Assembly: GCF_020622265.1 (NCBI RefSeq)
Contig: NZ_JACNMQ010000004.1
Coordinates: 310,001-374,000 of the forward strand
Direction of reading: 5' to 3'
Length of the DNA: 64,000 nt
Source: Halomonas sp. M20
Lineage (GTDB): Bacteria; Pseudomonadota; Gammaproteobacteria; Pseudomonadales; Halomonadaceae
Shown here: piece after piece, positions 1-8,934 of the stretch
Layout of the letters: the number at the start of each line of letters is the position of its first letter
Position numbering within the stretch: position 1 is the stretch's first letter
Notes under the pieces: model-generated
Database searches by the model: none
The model's input: the letters and a program-made list of their open reading frames with translations, nothing else
Told to the model about the DNA's origin: nothing
Position numbers and translations under genes: made by a program

Positions 1-70
1 GCAGCAGAAATACACCGAGGGTGATGCGCAGCACCAACAACGCTCGCGATAACGTTTGCTCGTCTCTCAT
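1..70 (-). CDS. DoxX-like membrane protein, N-terminal fragment (runs off window)
   Basis: A reading frame on the minus strand starts at an ATG at 68-70 and runs off the left edge. A strong ribosome binding site (GGGGGAGG) lies about six bases before it. The visible residues begin MRDEQTLSRALLVLRITLGV and go straight into a hydrophobic stretch, which is how small DoxX/DUF417-type membrane proteins begin. It starts 34 bases after the sigma factor stop codon and on the same strand, so the two are probably cotranscribed. DoxX-like proteins are common companions of ECF42-type sigma factors. The family call rests on 23 residues only and is an inference from the pattern and the neighbourhood. Confidence 0.5.
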   Translation of the reverse strand, partial: MRDEQTLSRALLVLRITLGVFLL

Positions 71-104
71 GAACACCTCCCCCATGACAATTGGATATCA
101 ATGG

Positions 105-1403
105 CTATTGGTCGCTCAACACACCACGACCTTTCAGCTCGAGCGTCGGTTCTTCATCCAGCTCGGCTAGCCGCCGCTCAAGGAACCACTGCTCTTGTTG
201 TTGCGGCGCCAGGCACAACGCCCTCTGATAGGCGACCCGCGCCTCCTCCTGTCTCCCTAGCTGACGGCAGAGATCGGCCCGGGCGGCATGCGCCAGATGG
301 TAGTCCTGTAGATCACCGCGCTCGAGAATAATGTCGATGAGCCTCAGGCCGGCCTCGAGGCCGTCGCGCATGGCCACGGCAACGGCGCGATTAAGCTCTA
401 CCACCGGCGACGGCTCCATCCGGAACAACACATCATAAAGCCCCACGATCTGCGCCCAATCCGTCTCGGCAGCGCTGGGCGCCTCGGCATGCACTGCGGC
501 AATGGCGGCCTGAAGCGTATAGGGGCCGAAACGATGCGTCGCCAGGGCGCGCTCGACCAGCGCCCCGCCCTCGATGATGCGCTCTTGATTCCATAGCGCG
601 CGATCCTGGTCATTGAGCAGGATTAACTCGCCTGTCGTGGTCGCACGCGCTGCGCGCCGCGATTCGTGCAACAGCATCAACGCCAGCAGTCCCATCGCTT
701 CAGGCTCGGGAAGCAGCGTCATCAACAGCCGTCCCAGACGGATCGCTTCTTCGCTTAGGTCATTGCGTATCGATATATCACTCGAAGGAGTCGAATAGCC
801 CTCGTTGAACACCAGATAGATCACTCGTAGTACGCTATCCATCCGCATTGGCAGCTCATCCCGCGACGGCACCTGATAGGGTATCCGCGCATCTCGGATC
901 TTCGCCTTGGCGCGCACAATGCGCTGAGCCACCGTGGATGGTGTGGTAAGAAAGGCTCGCGCGACCTCCTCGGTAGCTAGGCCGCAGACCTCGCGCAGGG
1001 TCAATGCCACCTGTGCAGGGGGTGGCAGCGCCGGATGGCAGCAGGTAAAGATCAACCGTAGGCAATCATCTTCCACGGCCGTGTCTTCGTCGGGCATGAA
1101 TGCATCGTTCTCGTCTTCGAGTTGCCGGGCGATTTCCGCCTGGGAGGCGTCGAAACACGCACGACGGCGCAAGCTGTCGATGGCCTTGAAGCGACCGGCC
1201 GAGACCAGCCAGGCACGAGGGTTGGCAGGCACACCCACGCGCTGCCATTGCTCCACCGCGGCGGCGAAGGCGTCGTGCATTGCCTCCTCGGCGAGTTGGA
1301 AATCGCCGAGCAAGCGAATCAGGGTAGCGAGGACGCGACGCGACTCTCCACGATAGACCATGTCCACCGTCTGACGAATCTGCCTGGCCTCATGTTCGTT
1401 CAT
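105..1403 (-). CDS. ECF sigma factor, ECF42-like with C-terminal helical extension
   Basis: RNA polymerase sigma factor of the extracytoplasmic function class, 432 residues. Sigma-2 lies at about residues 15-85 (starting LATLIRLLGDFQLAEEAMHD) and sigma-4 at about 120-175 (LTLREVCGLATEEVARAFL). An additional C-terminal domain of about 230 residues with TPR-like helices follows. Ordinary ECF factors have about 180-200 residues; the long tail marks the ECF42/DUF6596 type, which has no anti-sigma factor and usually sits next to DGPF/YciI-domain proteins. One such protein is found here at 2546-2890. The surrounding DUF1428, VOC and DUF899 genes are typical companions. The ATG start gives the expected N-terminus. 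The inducing signal is unknown; the tail is thought to act as the regulatory module. Confidence 0.9.
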   Translation of the reverse strand: MNEHEARQIRQTVDMVYRGESRRVLATLIRLLGDFQLAEEAMHDAFAAAVEQWQRVGVPANPRAWLVSAGRFKAIDSLRRRACFDASQAEIARQLEDENDAFMPDEDTAVEDDCLRLIFTCCHPALPPPAQVALTLREVCGLATEEVARAFLTTPSTVAQRIVRAKAKIRDARIPYQVPSRDELPMRMDSVLRVIYLVFNEGYSTPSSDISIRNDLSEEAIRLGRLLMTLLPEPEAMGLLALMLLHESRRAARATTTGELILLNDQDRALWNQERIIEGGALVERALATHRFGPYTLQAAIAAVHAEAPSAAETDWAQIVGLYDVLFRMEPSPVVELNRAVAVAMRDGLEAGLRLIDIILERGDLQDYHLAHAARADLCRQLGRQEEARVAYQRALCLAPQQQEQWFLERRLAELDEEPTLELKGRGVLSDQ

Positions 1404-1480
1404 CTCATACCCACCTCAAGAGATGTTCCGAAACAGTCTCGCTCCGACTTCGACGCAACGCCATAATTAGTGCCGTATGC

Positions 1481-1843
1481 TCATAATTTGACCATGATCT
1501 CGAATCCACCCCAGATCATGCGCTTGCCGTCGAAGGGCATCGCCCCAGGCTTCATCATGTCGGTTATTCGTGAATCTTTCATGACCTGCTCGTTGACGTG
1601 ATCACGCTGCTCACGCGACTCATACAGTATCCAGGAAAGCACCACTATCTCGTCGGATTCGAGCTTGACGCTCTGGGGAAACGAGGTGATCTCGCCAGGC
1701 TTCACGTCATCAGCGAGGCACTCGATGAATTCCAAAGCGCCGTACTCTCGCCACACCTTGCCCGCCTCCTCCGCCATCTGCCGATAGGCCTCAAGGTTAT
1801 GCTTGGGAACGGGGACTACGAAACCATCCACATATTTGCTCAT
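1481..1843 (-). CDS. DUF1428 family protein
   Basis: Small cytosolic protein of 120 residues of the DUF1428 (YbaA-like) family, a ferredoxin-like alpha/beta-barrel fold related to the dimeric alpha-beta barrel enzymes. Recognisable pieces are MSKYVDGFVVPVPK at the N-terminus, the PGEITSFPQSVK segment and the end FDGKRMIWGGFE. The open frame extends 38 codons further upstream, but the internal ATG at 1841-1843 has a good site (GGAGAG) and gives the family N-terminus, so I chose it. It lies 77 bases downstream of the region where the sigma factor starts, on the same strand. Biochemical function is unknown for the family; membership in the ECF42 neighbourhood suggests it belongs to that regulon. 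Confidence 0.88.
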   Translation of the reverse strand: MSKYVDGFVVPVPKHNLEAYRQMAEEAGKVWREYGALEFIECLADDVKPGEITSFPQSVKLESDEIVVLSWILYESREQRDHVNEQVMKDSRITDMMKPGAMPFDGKRMIWGGFEIMVKL

Positions 1844-2080
1844 GTTCGCTCTCCTGCAGTATCGACCGAAAACGCCATAATTGCGCGGCTCCAAGCGGAG
1901 CGCTTGATCGCTGACACAGGATGGTCGTTTGGCGAAGAGTGAATTCGACAGCCTCAAGAAAAACTATGGCCGTGGTGTCGAATTCGCGGACCGCCATTCG
2001 ATTAATCAAGAGTACAGAGGTCGCTCCATACAACGACGCCTGGACGCTCAGACCTAACAAAAACGGAAGGAGGTATCGCG

Positions 2081-2521
2081 ATGCACGTTCAACCTTATCT
2101 ATTCTTCGACGGTCGCTGTGAAGAGGCCCTCGAGTTCTATCGCAACACGCTGGGCGCCGAGATAACGGCACTTATGCATTTCAAGGACAACCCGGATTTC
2201 AAGGACGGCTCAGCGCCTACCGAAGGCTGCATGGGCCCGCAGTATTCCGACGACAAAGTGATGCACGCGAGTTTTCACCTCGGCGATACCACCGTAATGG
2301 TCGCGGATGGGCAGTGCCGGGGGCAGCCGAACTTTCAGGGTTTCTCGCTGGCAATTACGGTGTCCGAAAAGGACGAGGCCGAGCGGCTGTTCACTGCCCT
2401 GGGCGAAGGTGGACAGGTGCAGATGCCTCTGGCGGAGACATTCTTTTCGCCACGCTTTGGCATGGTCGCCGACAAGTTCGGTGTCTCGTGGATGATCGTC
2501 GTGGAGATGATGAAGGCCTGA
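2081..2521 (+). CDS. VOC family protein, PhnB-like
   Basis: Protein of 146 residues from the glyoxalase/bleomycin-resistance/dioxygenase (VOC) superfamily, PhnB-like subgroup. The N-terminus MHVQPYLFFDGRCEEALEFY with the following NTLGAE is diagnostic, as is the ending FGMVADKFGVSWMI. The paired beta-alpha-beta-beta-beta modules normally form a metal or small-molecule pocket, but PhnB-like members often have no known reaction. The ATG has a strong Shine-Dalgarno (GGAAGGAGG). It is on the opposite strand to the sigma factor and the DGPF and DUF899 genes but sits among them, which is a common arrangement of this small set of stress- or detoxification-linked proteins. Confidence 0.88.
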   Translation: MHVQPYLFFDGRCEEALEFYRNTLGAEITALMHFKDNPDFKDGSAPTEGCMGPQYSDDKVMHASFHLGDTTVMVADGQCRGQPNFQGFSLAITVSEKDEAERLFTALGEGGQVQMPLAETFFSPRFGMVADKFGVSWMIVVEMMKA

Positions 2522-2545
2522 CTCTCGTCGTAAAGCGGTAGGCAA

Positions 2546-2890
2546 TCACAGCCCCAACTCTCTGACCGGACGCACCTCGACGCTACCCACTCGGGCTGCA
2601 GGTATGTTTTCAGCGATCTGTAGAGCCTCGTTCAGATCCCGCGCATCGACCAGATAAAACCCCGCCAATTGCTCCTTGGTCTCGGCGAAAGGGCCGTCGG
2701 TAATGTTGGTCTTACCGCCACGGACCCGTACAGTGGTAGCAGTCCGCACCGGATGCAGTGCCTCCGCGGCGATCATACGACCACTCCTCTGAACGCTTTC
2801 GGCATAGGCCAGGCACTCCTCGTCACGCGGACTGTCGGACAGGCTATGCAGCGTGTCTTCGTCGCTATACACCAGGCATAGATATTTCAT
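2546..2890 (-). CDS. YciI-related DGPF-domain protein
   Basis: Protein of 114 residues with the YCII/DGPF fold. MKYLCLVYSDE opens the domain and the diagnostic ITDGPFAETKEQLAGFYLVD stretch follows at about residues 60-80. The longer open frame starts 20 codons upstream, but the ATG at 2888-2890 gives the family start and has an AGGGG site, so it is preferred. DGPF proteins are the standard genetic partner of ECF42 sigma factors, as with the gene at 105-1403. Some YciI relatives have weak hydrolase activity; no enzymatic role is established for this group. It is 31 bases downstream of the DUF899 gene and likely shares its transcript. Confidence 0.9.
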   Translation of the reverse strand: MKYLCLVYSDEDTLHSLSDSPRDEECLAYAESVQRSGRMIAAEALHPVRTATTVRVRGGKTNITDGPFAETKEQLAGFYLVDARDLNEALQIAENIPAARVGSVEVRPVRELGL

Positions 2891-2921
2891 GGCTGACCCC
2901 TGTTCATTGCTAGATGTGTCG

Positions 2922-3599
2922 TCAAGAGACGTCACGCAGATCCTCGTCATAGCGATCGTGGTGACGCATCCAGCTCATGGTGCCTTGCTCGTTACGGCCC
3001 TTGGGCGTCAGGTCGAGGTAATGATGCGCCCCGAGCAAGATGTCCACGCCTCTCGCGTAGGTGGAATAGGTATGAAATACCTCGCCACTCACGTTCTTGA
3101 AGAACACACTCAGACCGTGGGTCTCTTCGCCCGAGGCGGTCGAGACCTGGTAGTCGTAGTTGAAGTCGCTGCCGTGGGACGACACCCAAGTGAAATACCA
3201 GCCCATGCGCTGCTTGAACGGTAGGAACTCTGCCAAAGGCGCGCGCGACACCGCCAGCACCGTCACGTCATGATGCGCCAAATGCAGGTTAGCACCATCA
3301 ATATGATCGGCCACGAACGAACAGCCGCTGCAGCCCTCTTTCCATCCAGGGCCGAACATGAAGTGATAAACGATCAACTGGCTACGTCCATCGAACAGTT
3401 CGACCAGCGTCCGTTTGCCATCCGGCGTGTCGAACACATAGTTTTTCTCGACCTTGACCCACGGCAGTTCACGCCGCTCAGCACTCACTCGATCATATTG
3501 GCGGGTGAGCTCTTTTTCTTTTACCAGTAAGGCCCTGCGTTCCTCTAGCCACTCTTCTCGCGACACCACGCGCGGTAGGTTTTTCTCGATGTTGTCCAT
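2922..3599 (-). CDS. DUF899 thioredoxin-like family protein
   Basis: Protein of 225 residues of the DUF899 family (thioredoxin-like fold). Visible markers are the N-terminal VVSREEWLEERRALLVKEKE, a GRSQLIVYHFMFGP strand and a Cys-Ser-Gly-Cys pair at about residues 90-93 (EGCSGCSF), which occupies the place of the redox CXXC of thioredoxins. The family ending DVSTGRNEQG-like is seen here as LTPKGRNEQGTMSWMRHHDRY. The ATG at 3597-3599 is preceded by GGGGAGGTG; a slightly earlier in-frame start would lie inside that ribosome site. It is probably the first gene of a two-gene unit with the DGPF protein. A redox role is inferred from fold and cysteines; no substrate is known. Confidence 0.87.
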   Translation of the reverse strand: MDNIEKNLPRVVSREEWLEERRALLVKEKELTRQYDRVSAERRELPWVKVEKNYVFDTPDGKRTLVELFDGRSQLIVYHFMFGPGWKEGCSGCSFVADHIDGANLHLAHHDVTVLAVSRAPLAEFLPFKQRMGWYFTWVSSHGSDFNYDYQVSTASGEETHGLSVFFKNVSGEVFHTYSTYARGVDILLGAHHYLDLTPKGRNEQGTMSWMRHHDRYDEDLRDVS

Positions 3600-3724
3600 G
3601 ATCACACCTCCCCTCATTGTCTGACTTTGTACTGACTAGTCGCTTGGCAAAAGACGAAATCGACACTAGGGAGCAACAAACTTCCTAGCTTTTTGCCCAG
3701 ACAGGTGTGCAAGTACACTGGCTT

Positions 3725-4427
3725 TCATACTATGGCCCCGAACAGCTTTCCCACTCCAGCGGTGAGAGCCATAGCGAGCGCTCCCCAAAAGGTCACGCGA
3801 GTGGCGCCGACCAGGATGCTAGCGCCCCCCCGCCCGTGCCGCCAAGCTTCCCAATAAGGCTAGAAACACCAGCGAGCATCCCGCGATGGAGATCATGATG
3901 AATGCCGATGGCGCCAACAGTGTCGTCAATAGCGGCAAGGCAGCCCCCACCGCGAAGGCAGCGGCCGATGCCAATGCCGCTTGAAGTGGGCGTGCAGTAT
4001 GCACCTCCGATAGACCCAACTCGTCGCGAGCGTGCGCCGCCAGCGGGTCATCCCTCATCAACTGCTCGGCGACCTGGTCGGCAAGGGGGGCGTCCAACCC
4101 TCGCTCGACGTATATTTCCGCCAGTTCCCGACGTTCGAACTCGGGGTGAGCTTCGATCTCGAGTCGCTCACGGTGCAAGTCCGCCTTCTCCGTGTCGGCT
4201 TGCGAGCTGACCGAGACATACTCACCGGCTGCCATCGACATGGCGCCGGCCACCAGCCCCGCCACCCCCGCTATCAGCACGTTTCCCTGCGTGGCTCCCG
4301 AAGCGGCGACCCCCATGACCAGACTCGCCGTGGAGACGATGCCATCGTTGGCTCCCAGCACCGCTGCTCGTAGCCAGCCGCTTCTCTTCGAAAAGTGTTT
4401 TTCGCTATGAGATCTCGCCACCCCCAT
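3725..4427 (-). pseudogene. VIT/CCC1-family transporter gene interrupted by a +1 frameshift in a G7 run
   Basis: The intact frame from 4427 gives a VIT1/CCC1 (DUF125) membrane protein, a family that moves iron or manganese. GWLRAAVLGANDGIVSTASL is the family N-terminus, followed by VAGAMSMAAGEYVSVSSQ and the cytosolic metal-binding helices. The reading frame stops at 3819-3821, after 202 residues, immediately behind seven consecutive G on the coding strand (3825-3831). Dropping one G restores the missing last transmembrane segment (about 30 residues including VTFWGALAMALTAGVG) and the frame then closes at TGA 3725-3727, giving the usual length of about 231. The ATG has a GAGGAG site. Explanations are a real mutation, slippage-based phase variation, or a base-calling error in the homopolymer. 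Confidence 0.75.
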
Positions 4428-4552
4428 GACTCCTCGCTAACCGGTTATCGAGAAGCATCGAACCCTCTCGTTTCGCGTTTCGCCATGCTGTCTTTTCCTT
4501 TCATCAGCATGGCCTAGCAACACTAATTCGGGTAAGAATGTTCTGAGCCTGC

Positions 4553-5695
4553 CTATTGGAGAAACGCTTCCACTTCCGACCTTCTCGACATCGTATCTTT
4601 ATAACCAAGCTCGAAAATAGCCGAAACATAATCCGGCTCGAACGAAAGGTAGCTTTCGAGCCGGCCAGCGCTTGGCTTCGATTGACGCTTGAACAACAAC
4701 CATTTCAAGGTCCTAGACATGTGATGCGAGCGTGCTGCTGTTGCAGAGTCGTTCAAGGGGCACGAAGGCGCCAGTATCATGACGTCTATGTGTTTCAGGC
4801 TGGAGTGGCGCCTTGCGGTTTCAGACAATTCATTCAATGTCGTGTTGATCCTGCTCAATCGCTCGACATCGGCATCGATGCTGTCGCGAAACACTGTCTC
4901 CAGAGCGTATCCGCCAAGATCGCCAAACGTTGGATAATGGCCCGGAAGCAATGTGCATTGATCCTGTTTGGACGGGCGCTCGTGGGTCGCGATTACCATG
5001 AGCCGCGAAGCACCGAGATGGATGGCGGGCGCCAGCGGCGATGTCATCCGGAGCATCCCGTCACCGTAATACTGCCCATCGATTTCGATAGCTTCAAACA
5101 AGAATGGAAGCGCCGACGACGCAAGTGCATGGTTGAGAGTAAGCGACGTTTTACGGCCTTTCCGCCGTACCCTAGACCACTCGCACCTCTCTGAGTCGCC
5201 ATCGAAGAACGTCACGGCGCTCCCCGTCGCGTAGCAGGAGGCTGTCAATCCGATGGCCCTGAGCCCTTGGCGTTCTATAGATCGTTGGATGGATTGAAAA
5301 TCAAAGGCACGAGCGAGCGATTGTCGTAGTGGATCGCTATCCAGTAATGCGTTCGGCAGCCAGTGCTCCATACGCGGGAATACTGAACTTGCCACTAACC
5401 CAGATAGAGTTGCTATGTCCCGAATCGGGCCGGTTTTGAAGACTCTATCGGTGCGCAAGCGTTTCCAGAATGCCTCCACAAGCGAGGCTGACCCAGCGAA
5501 ATCTCCAAAATGCGATGCAAGGCCCACCGCATTCAGCGCACCAACCGAAATACCGGTGATCACGGGAAAAGGGACAGGGCCCGAGCCGCATATTTCTGCC
5601 AGCGCTTTGAGCGCGCCAGCCTGGTACGCGCCTCTCGCCCCACCCCCCGTCAGAACCAGACCCTTTGTGCCAGCCACCGCTGCGACAACGCCCAT
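4553..5695 (-). CDS. Patatin-like phospholipase family protein
   Basis: Predicted lipid acyl hydrolase of 380 residues with a Ser-Asp dyad. The oxyanion motif GGGARG is at residues 17-22 and the nucleophile elbow GISVG at 48-52 (Ser50). The aspartate motif appears as YYGDGM around residue 211, with DGM instead of the commoner DGG. It has no signal peptide, so it probably acts in the cytosol or at the inner membrane. A GTG four codons upstream could also start translation; the ATG at 5693-5695 is preferred because a GGGG site lies at suitable distance. It is larger than and distinct from the two paralogous patatins at 20.6 and 23.3 kb. The gene stands alone. Confidence 0.85.
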   Translation of the reverse strand: MGVVAAVAGTKGLVLTGGGARGAYQAGALKALAEICGSGPVPFPVITGISVGALNAVGLASHFGDFAGSASLVEAFWKRLRTDRVFKTGPIRDIATLSGLVASSVFPRMEHWLPNALLDSDPLRQSLARAFDFQSIQRSIERQGLRAIGLTASCYATGSAVTFFDGDSERCEWSRVRRKGRKTSLTLNHALASSALPFLFEAIEIDGQYYGDGMLRMTSPLAPAIHLGASRLMVIATHERPSKQDQCTLLPGHYPTFGDLGGYALETVFRDSIDADVERLSRINTTLNELSETARRHSSLKHIDVMILAPSCPLNDSATAARSHHMSRTLKWLLFKRQSKPSAGRLESYLSFEPDYVSAIFELGYKDTMSRRSEVEAFLQ

Positions 5696-6243
5696 TTCAG
5701 ACCCCACTCAGCCACCACCAGGGCACCGGCTAAGATGAGCGCTACCCCGCCCCAGCCGACGAGTGATCTTCCTGGTACCAATGGATACGCCTTAACGCAG
5801 TACACTGCAATGAAGTGATCCATGACAAGGCAACCTTCAAGTCGCCGATGTCTCGACTCGCTCTACCTGAGTGAATTACACGACTCTACGCCTTTATCGA
5901 GCGCCTTCCCCGTTTCTGCCGATAGGTCGCTGCTAGCGCTGGATCTAGGTCGTTCTTGTCGATAAGGCATCAGGTGCTGGCCAACAGATTGGCCGTCGCA
6001 ATGCTCCACCCCCCAGGCAGCCAGTGCATTGAATAGTGCTAGGCAGGGGCTTCCAGTGCACGTCCAAGAGACTCGAACATCCGTCTGGCTCTCGCCGAGA
6101 GCGGCCATTGATCAGTCCGTTTGCTGTGTTTTCAAATAATGGGCGGATAAGCGGATCTGTTATGTATCACACGCTAGAGATACGCCATATGCCAGCCATG
6201 AGTTACGGCTACTATCTTGCCACCCACCTCGGAAGATATGCTT
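5696..6243. other. Intergenic stretch without a recognised gene
   Basis: About 550 bases between the patatin start and the hydrolase stop. The only sizeable frame that is not overlapped by a gene is 5863-6108 on the minus strand (81 codons, beginning MAALGESQTDVRVSW). It resembles no family I know, shows no convincing ribosome site, and alternative frames look equally good, so I do not call it a gene. The stretch may be a decayed gene remnant. Promoters for the patatin should lie near 5700-5800 on the minus strand, but I could not assign clear boxes. Confidence 0.5.
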
Positions 6244-7086
6244 TTATCGGGCAAGGAATTCCAGGATATGACGCGTGATCTCTTCAGGTTGTTCATCGAT
6301 CACCCAGTGTCCAGCATCCTTCACCCAGACCAGCTCAGCGCCCGGAATGGCATCCGCCAACATTGGAGCGTAGACCGGCTTCTGGAAGTTATCCTTATCG
6401 CCCCAAAGCACCAGAGTATCGATCTCAATATTCTTGAGATCATCCGCGATAGCCTGAGTATATTCCTTGTTGAGACGACGCATGTTGCGAAAGAATGCTG
6501 CCTTGCCTTCGGCGCTGTTCCACGGCTTGATGTAGATCTCTTTCAACTCTTCGGTTATCACCTCAGGGTTGTGCACGCCTTTGGGCATGAAGTCATGCAT
6601 GATGCCGATGAATTCCTCGACACTGGTAGCTTCTTCAACCCCCGGCTCCAGCAGGCTCTCGAATTCCGGAATTGGCCAGGAATCGAAGCATACGCTGTCG
6701 ATTAGCACCTGGCGGCGCACTCGCTCGGGATCGTTGACGCTGATCAGCTGACCGATACCACCGCCGATATCGTGTGACACCATGTCGGCGCTCGATATAC
6801 CTAGCGCGTCCATCAGCTTGACGAAAATGCGTGCCTGAGCATTGATGGATACATCGGCATCCTTTGGCATGTCGGACTCGCCATAGTTGAGCATGTCCGG
6901 AGCAATGACACGATAATTTTCAGCAAGCTTGGGCATGATCTTACGCCACATCAGCTTGTTGGTCGGGATACCGTGGATCAGGAGAAGCGGACTCCCTTCG
7001 CCCATTTCCTGGTACGCAATACGATGGCCTTCAACCATCACATAACGTGTTTCGACGGTTTCCATCCTGGTTGCTACGTTGCTCAT
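6244..7086 (-). CDS. Alpha/beta hydrolase with Asp nucleophile (haloalkane/fluoroacetate dehalogenase-like)
   Basis: Protein of 280 residues with the alpha/beta hydrolase fold. The oxyanion HGIP motif is at residues 38-41. The nucleophile elbow reads SHDIGGG, giving Asp106 rather than Ser; this is the pattern of haloalkane dehalogenases, fluoroacetate dehalogenases and epoxide hydrolases. The acid is probably Asp230 (WGDKD) and the general base His260 (DAGHWVIDEQPEEI, close to the dehalogenase form). A start 13 codons further upstream is possible, but the ATG at 7084-7086 has an AAGGACG site. It is monocistronic as far as can be seen. The substrate (halo-acid, epoxide or ester) cannot be told from sequence alone. 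Confidence 0.85.
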   Translation of the reverse strand: MSNVATRMETVETRYVMVEGHRIAYQEMGEGSPLLLIHGIPTNKLMWRKIMPKLAENYRVIAPDMLNYGESDMPKDADVSINAQARIFVKLMDALGISSADMVSHDIGGGIGQLISVNDPERVRRQVLIDSVCFDSWPIPEFESLLEPGVEEATSVEEFIGIMHDFMPKGVHNPEVITEELKEIYIKPWNSAEGKAAFFRNMRRLNKEYTQAIADDLKNIEIDTLVLWGDKDNFQKPVYAPMLADAIPGAELVWVKDAGHWVIDEQPEEITRHILEFLAR

Positions 7087-7397
7087 ATCGTCCTTGTCCT
7101 TTACATGAAAATTGGTTTCCAGCAAGCCACTCTGCAGATTGTGGTCTTAAAGAGTCTTCACCCTATCTATTCTTGATCGATCACTCAACAACAATTTTGA
7201 GCAACTGCTCAAAGCTGGGTTTAATACTCTCGTCATCAACCAAAATTTACTCGACCTGCTTTACCTGACCATCAACCTGAATCCTGGTCAGGCACAACTG
7301 AAGGATATGGGATTACCATGCAAAGAGCCGGGGAATCTACGGCACACGTCATATTCGACGGACACCGGCCGATGAGGGTGAGCCGATTAGTTGGCCT
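7087..7397. other. Intergenic region between hydrolase and MaoC-Pta genes
   Basis: About 310 bases, locally AT-richer (7150-7300). It holds the upstream region of the hydrolase gene on the minus strand and the downstream end of the MaoC-Pta gene. I see no conserved RNA, no convincing terminator and no credible small gene. Confidence 0.5.
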
Positions 7398-8780
7398 CTA
7401 CGAGGAACAACGCACGAAGAGCTGAACGAGAGCTGCAGAAGCCAGACGGCTAAGCGTATTGTCGGCGCGACTGGTCAGCATGATGGGCACCCGCGCACCC
7501 AGCACTACCCCTGCCGCATCTGCACCCGCAAGATAGATGAGCTGCTTGGCAATCATGTTGCCCGCTTCGAGATCCGGCGCGACGAGGATGTCCGCGTCCC
7601 CCGCCACCGGAGAGCTGAGGCCCTTGGTCTTGACTGCCTCTGGGGAGACCGCATTGTCGAAGGCGAGTGGCCCATCGATAATGCCGCCGCTGATCTGGCC
7701 CCGGTCCGCCATCTTGCACAGTGCCGCCGCCTCGACCGTCGAGTTGATCCTGGGCGTTACCGTCTCCACTGCGGAAAGCACCGCCACCTTGGGCAGGTCG
7801 ATGCCGAGCGCATGGGCAAGATCGATGGCGTTCTGCACGATATCGCGCTTGTCATCGAGGGTCGGATAGATGTTGATCGCCGCATCGGTGATAAATAGCG
7901 GCTTGGGGTAATGAGGAACGTCGAACGCATAGATATGACTCAAGCGCCGCTCGGTACGAATACCATGAGTGCCATCAACGACGGCGGCCATCAATTCATC
8001 GGTATGCAGCTTGCCCTTCATCAAGGCGTCGACCTTGGCCTGACGGACCAGGCTGACCGCCATCTCCGCAGCAGCGTGACTATGGGGTGTATCGACGATC
8101 TCGATCTCGCCAAGATCGAAGCCTGCCTCGACCGCGGTGGCTTCGATCTTGGCACGCGGCCCAACGAGCACCGGAATGATCAGCCCTTGGCTTGCCGCCT
8201 CGATTGCGCCGGATAGCGACAGCGCATCACAGGGATGCACGATGGCGGTACGCACCGGCTCAAGATCCCGGGTGGCATCGATGAGCGCCTTGTAGCTGGC
8301 ACCTGGCTCGTGCAGATAGACCTGTGGCAAGGACATTTTCGGCCGGCGTATCTTTTTGGTAGGCGCGATTACCTCCGCCTCGCCTTGAATCACCGTTTCG
8401 CCGGCCTGATTGATGCAGGCACACTCTAGAATCACACGTTTCTTCTCGGGTTCCTTTTCGCGCACGGTAACGCGCACTGTCAATGTGTCGCCAACCCCCA
8501 CCGGATGACGAAAACTCAGTGACTGATTGAGATAGATAGTACCAGGGCCCGGCAACTCGGTGCCGAGCACGGCAGAGATCAGCGCGCCACCCCACATGCC
8601 TTGCCCAATCACCCGGTGAAAACGACCGGATTGCGCGAACTCTTCATCCAGGTGAGCAGGATTCACATCCCCGGACATGATCGCAAAGAGTTCGATGTCT
8701 TCGCGTCTGAGGGTGCGTACTAGCTGCGCCGACTGACCGATCTGGAGCTCATCGAAGGTCGTGTTCTCGATATAGTGCAT
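7398..8780 (-). CDS. Bifunctional enoyl-CoA hydratase (MaoC) / phosphate acetyltransferase
   Basis: Fusion protein of 460 residues. Residues about 8-140 form a MaoC-type hot-dog domain with the hydratase signature D-(x)4-H in SGDVNPAHLDEEFAQ, and G-(x)n-PG elements in HRVIGQGMWGGALISAVLG. Residues about 160-455 are a phosphate acetyl/butyryltransferase domain (IVHPCDALSLSGAIEAA, PLFITDAAINIYP, GGIIDGPLAFDNAVS). This domain pair is an annotated family of about 465 residues in proteobacteria. It likely couples reversible hydration of enoyl-CoA with acyl-CoA to acyl-phosphate exchange in short-chain acyl or hydroxyalkanoate metabolism. The usual acetate kinase partner is not adjacent. Nothing suggests truncation, though the last dozen residues are not conserved in pattern. 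Confidence 0.88.
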   Translation of the reverse strand: MHYIENTTFDELQIGQSAQLVRTLRREDIELFAIMSGDVNPAHLDEEFAQSGRFHRVIGQGMWGGALISAVLGTELPGPGTIYLNQSLSFRHPVGVGDTLTVRVTVREKEPEKKRVILECACINQAGETVIQGEAEVIAPTKKIRRPKMSLPQVYLHEPGASYKALIDATRDLEPVRTAIVHPCDALSLSGAIEAASQGLIIPVLVGPRAKIEATAVEAGFDLGEIEIVDTPHSHAAAEMAVSLVRQAKVDALMKGKLHTDELMAAVVDGTHGIRTERRLSHIYAFDVPHYPKPLFITDAAINIYPTLDDKRDIVQNAIDLAHALGIDLPKVAVLSAVETVTPRINSTVEAAALCKMADRGQISGGIIDGPLAFDNAVSPEAVKTKGLSSPVAGDADILVAPDLEAGNMIAKQLIYLAGADAAGVVLGARVPIMLTSRADNTLSRLASAALVQLFVRCSS

Positions 8781-8934
8781 GCTGGCTCCCTGTCGTTTCC
8801 ACCGTGCCCCTGTCGGTCAGCCCGGTGAATGGCCGTATCCTCAAGGTTACCGCTTTAGACCAGCGTAACAAAAAGAGATAACGTCTTATGTGCCACTGAA
8901 GCGCTTCACAAGCCAGGAATACAAGGAGTACGAC

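Noticed and set aside
5863-6108. 81-codon frame on the minus strand in the gap between patatin and hydrolase
   Set aside because: No ribosome site, no recognisable family, and other frames look equally plausible; kept as unassigned intergenic DNA.
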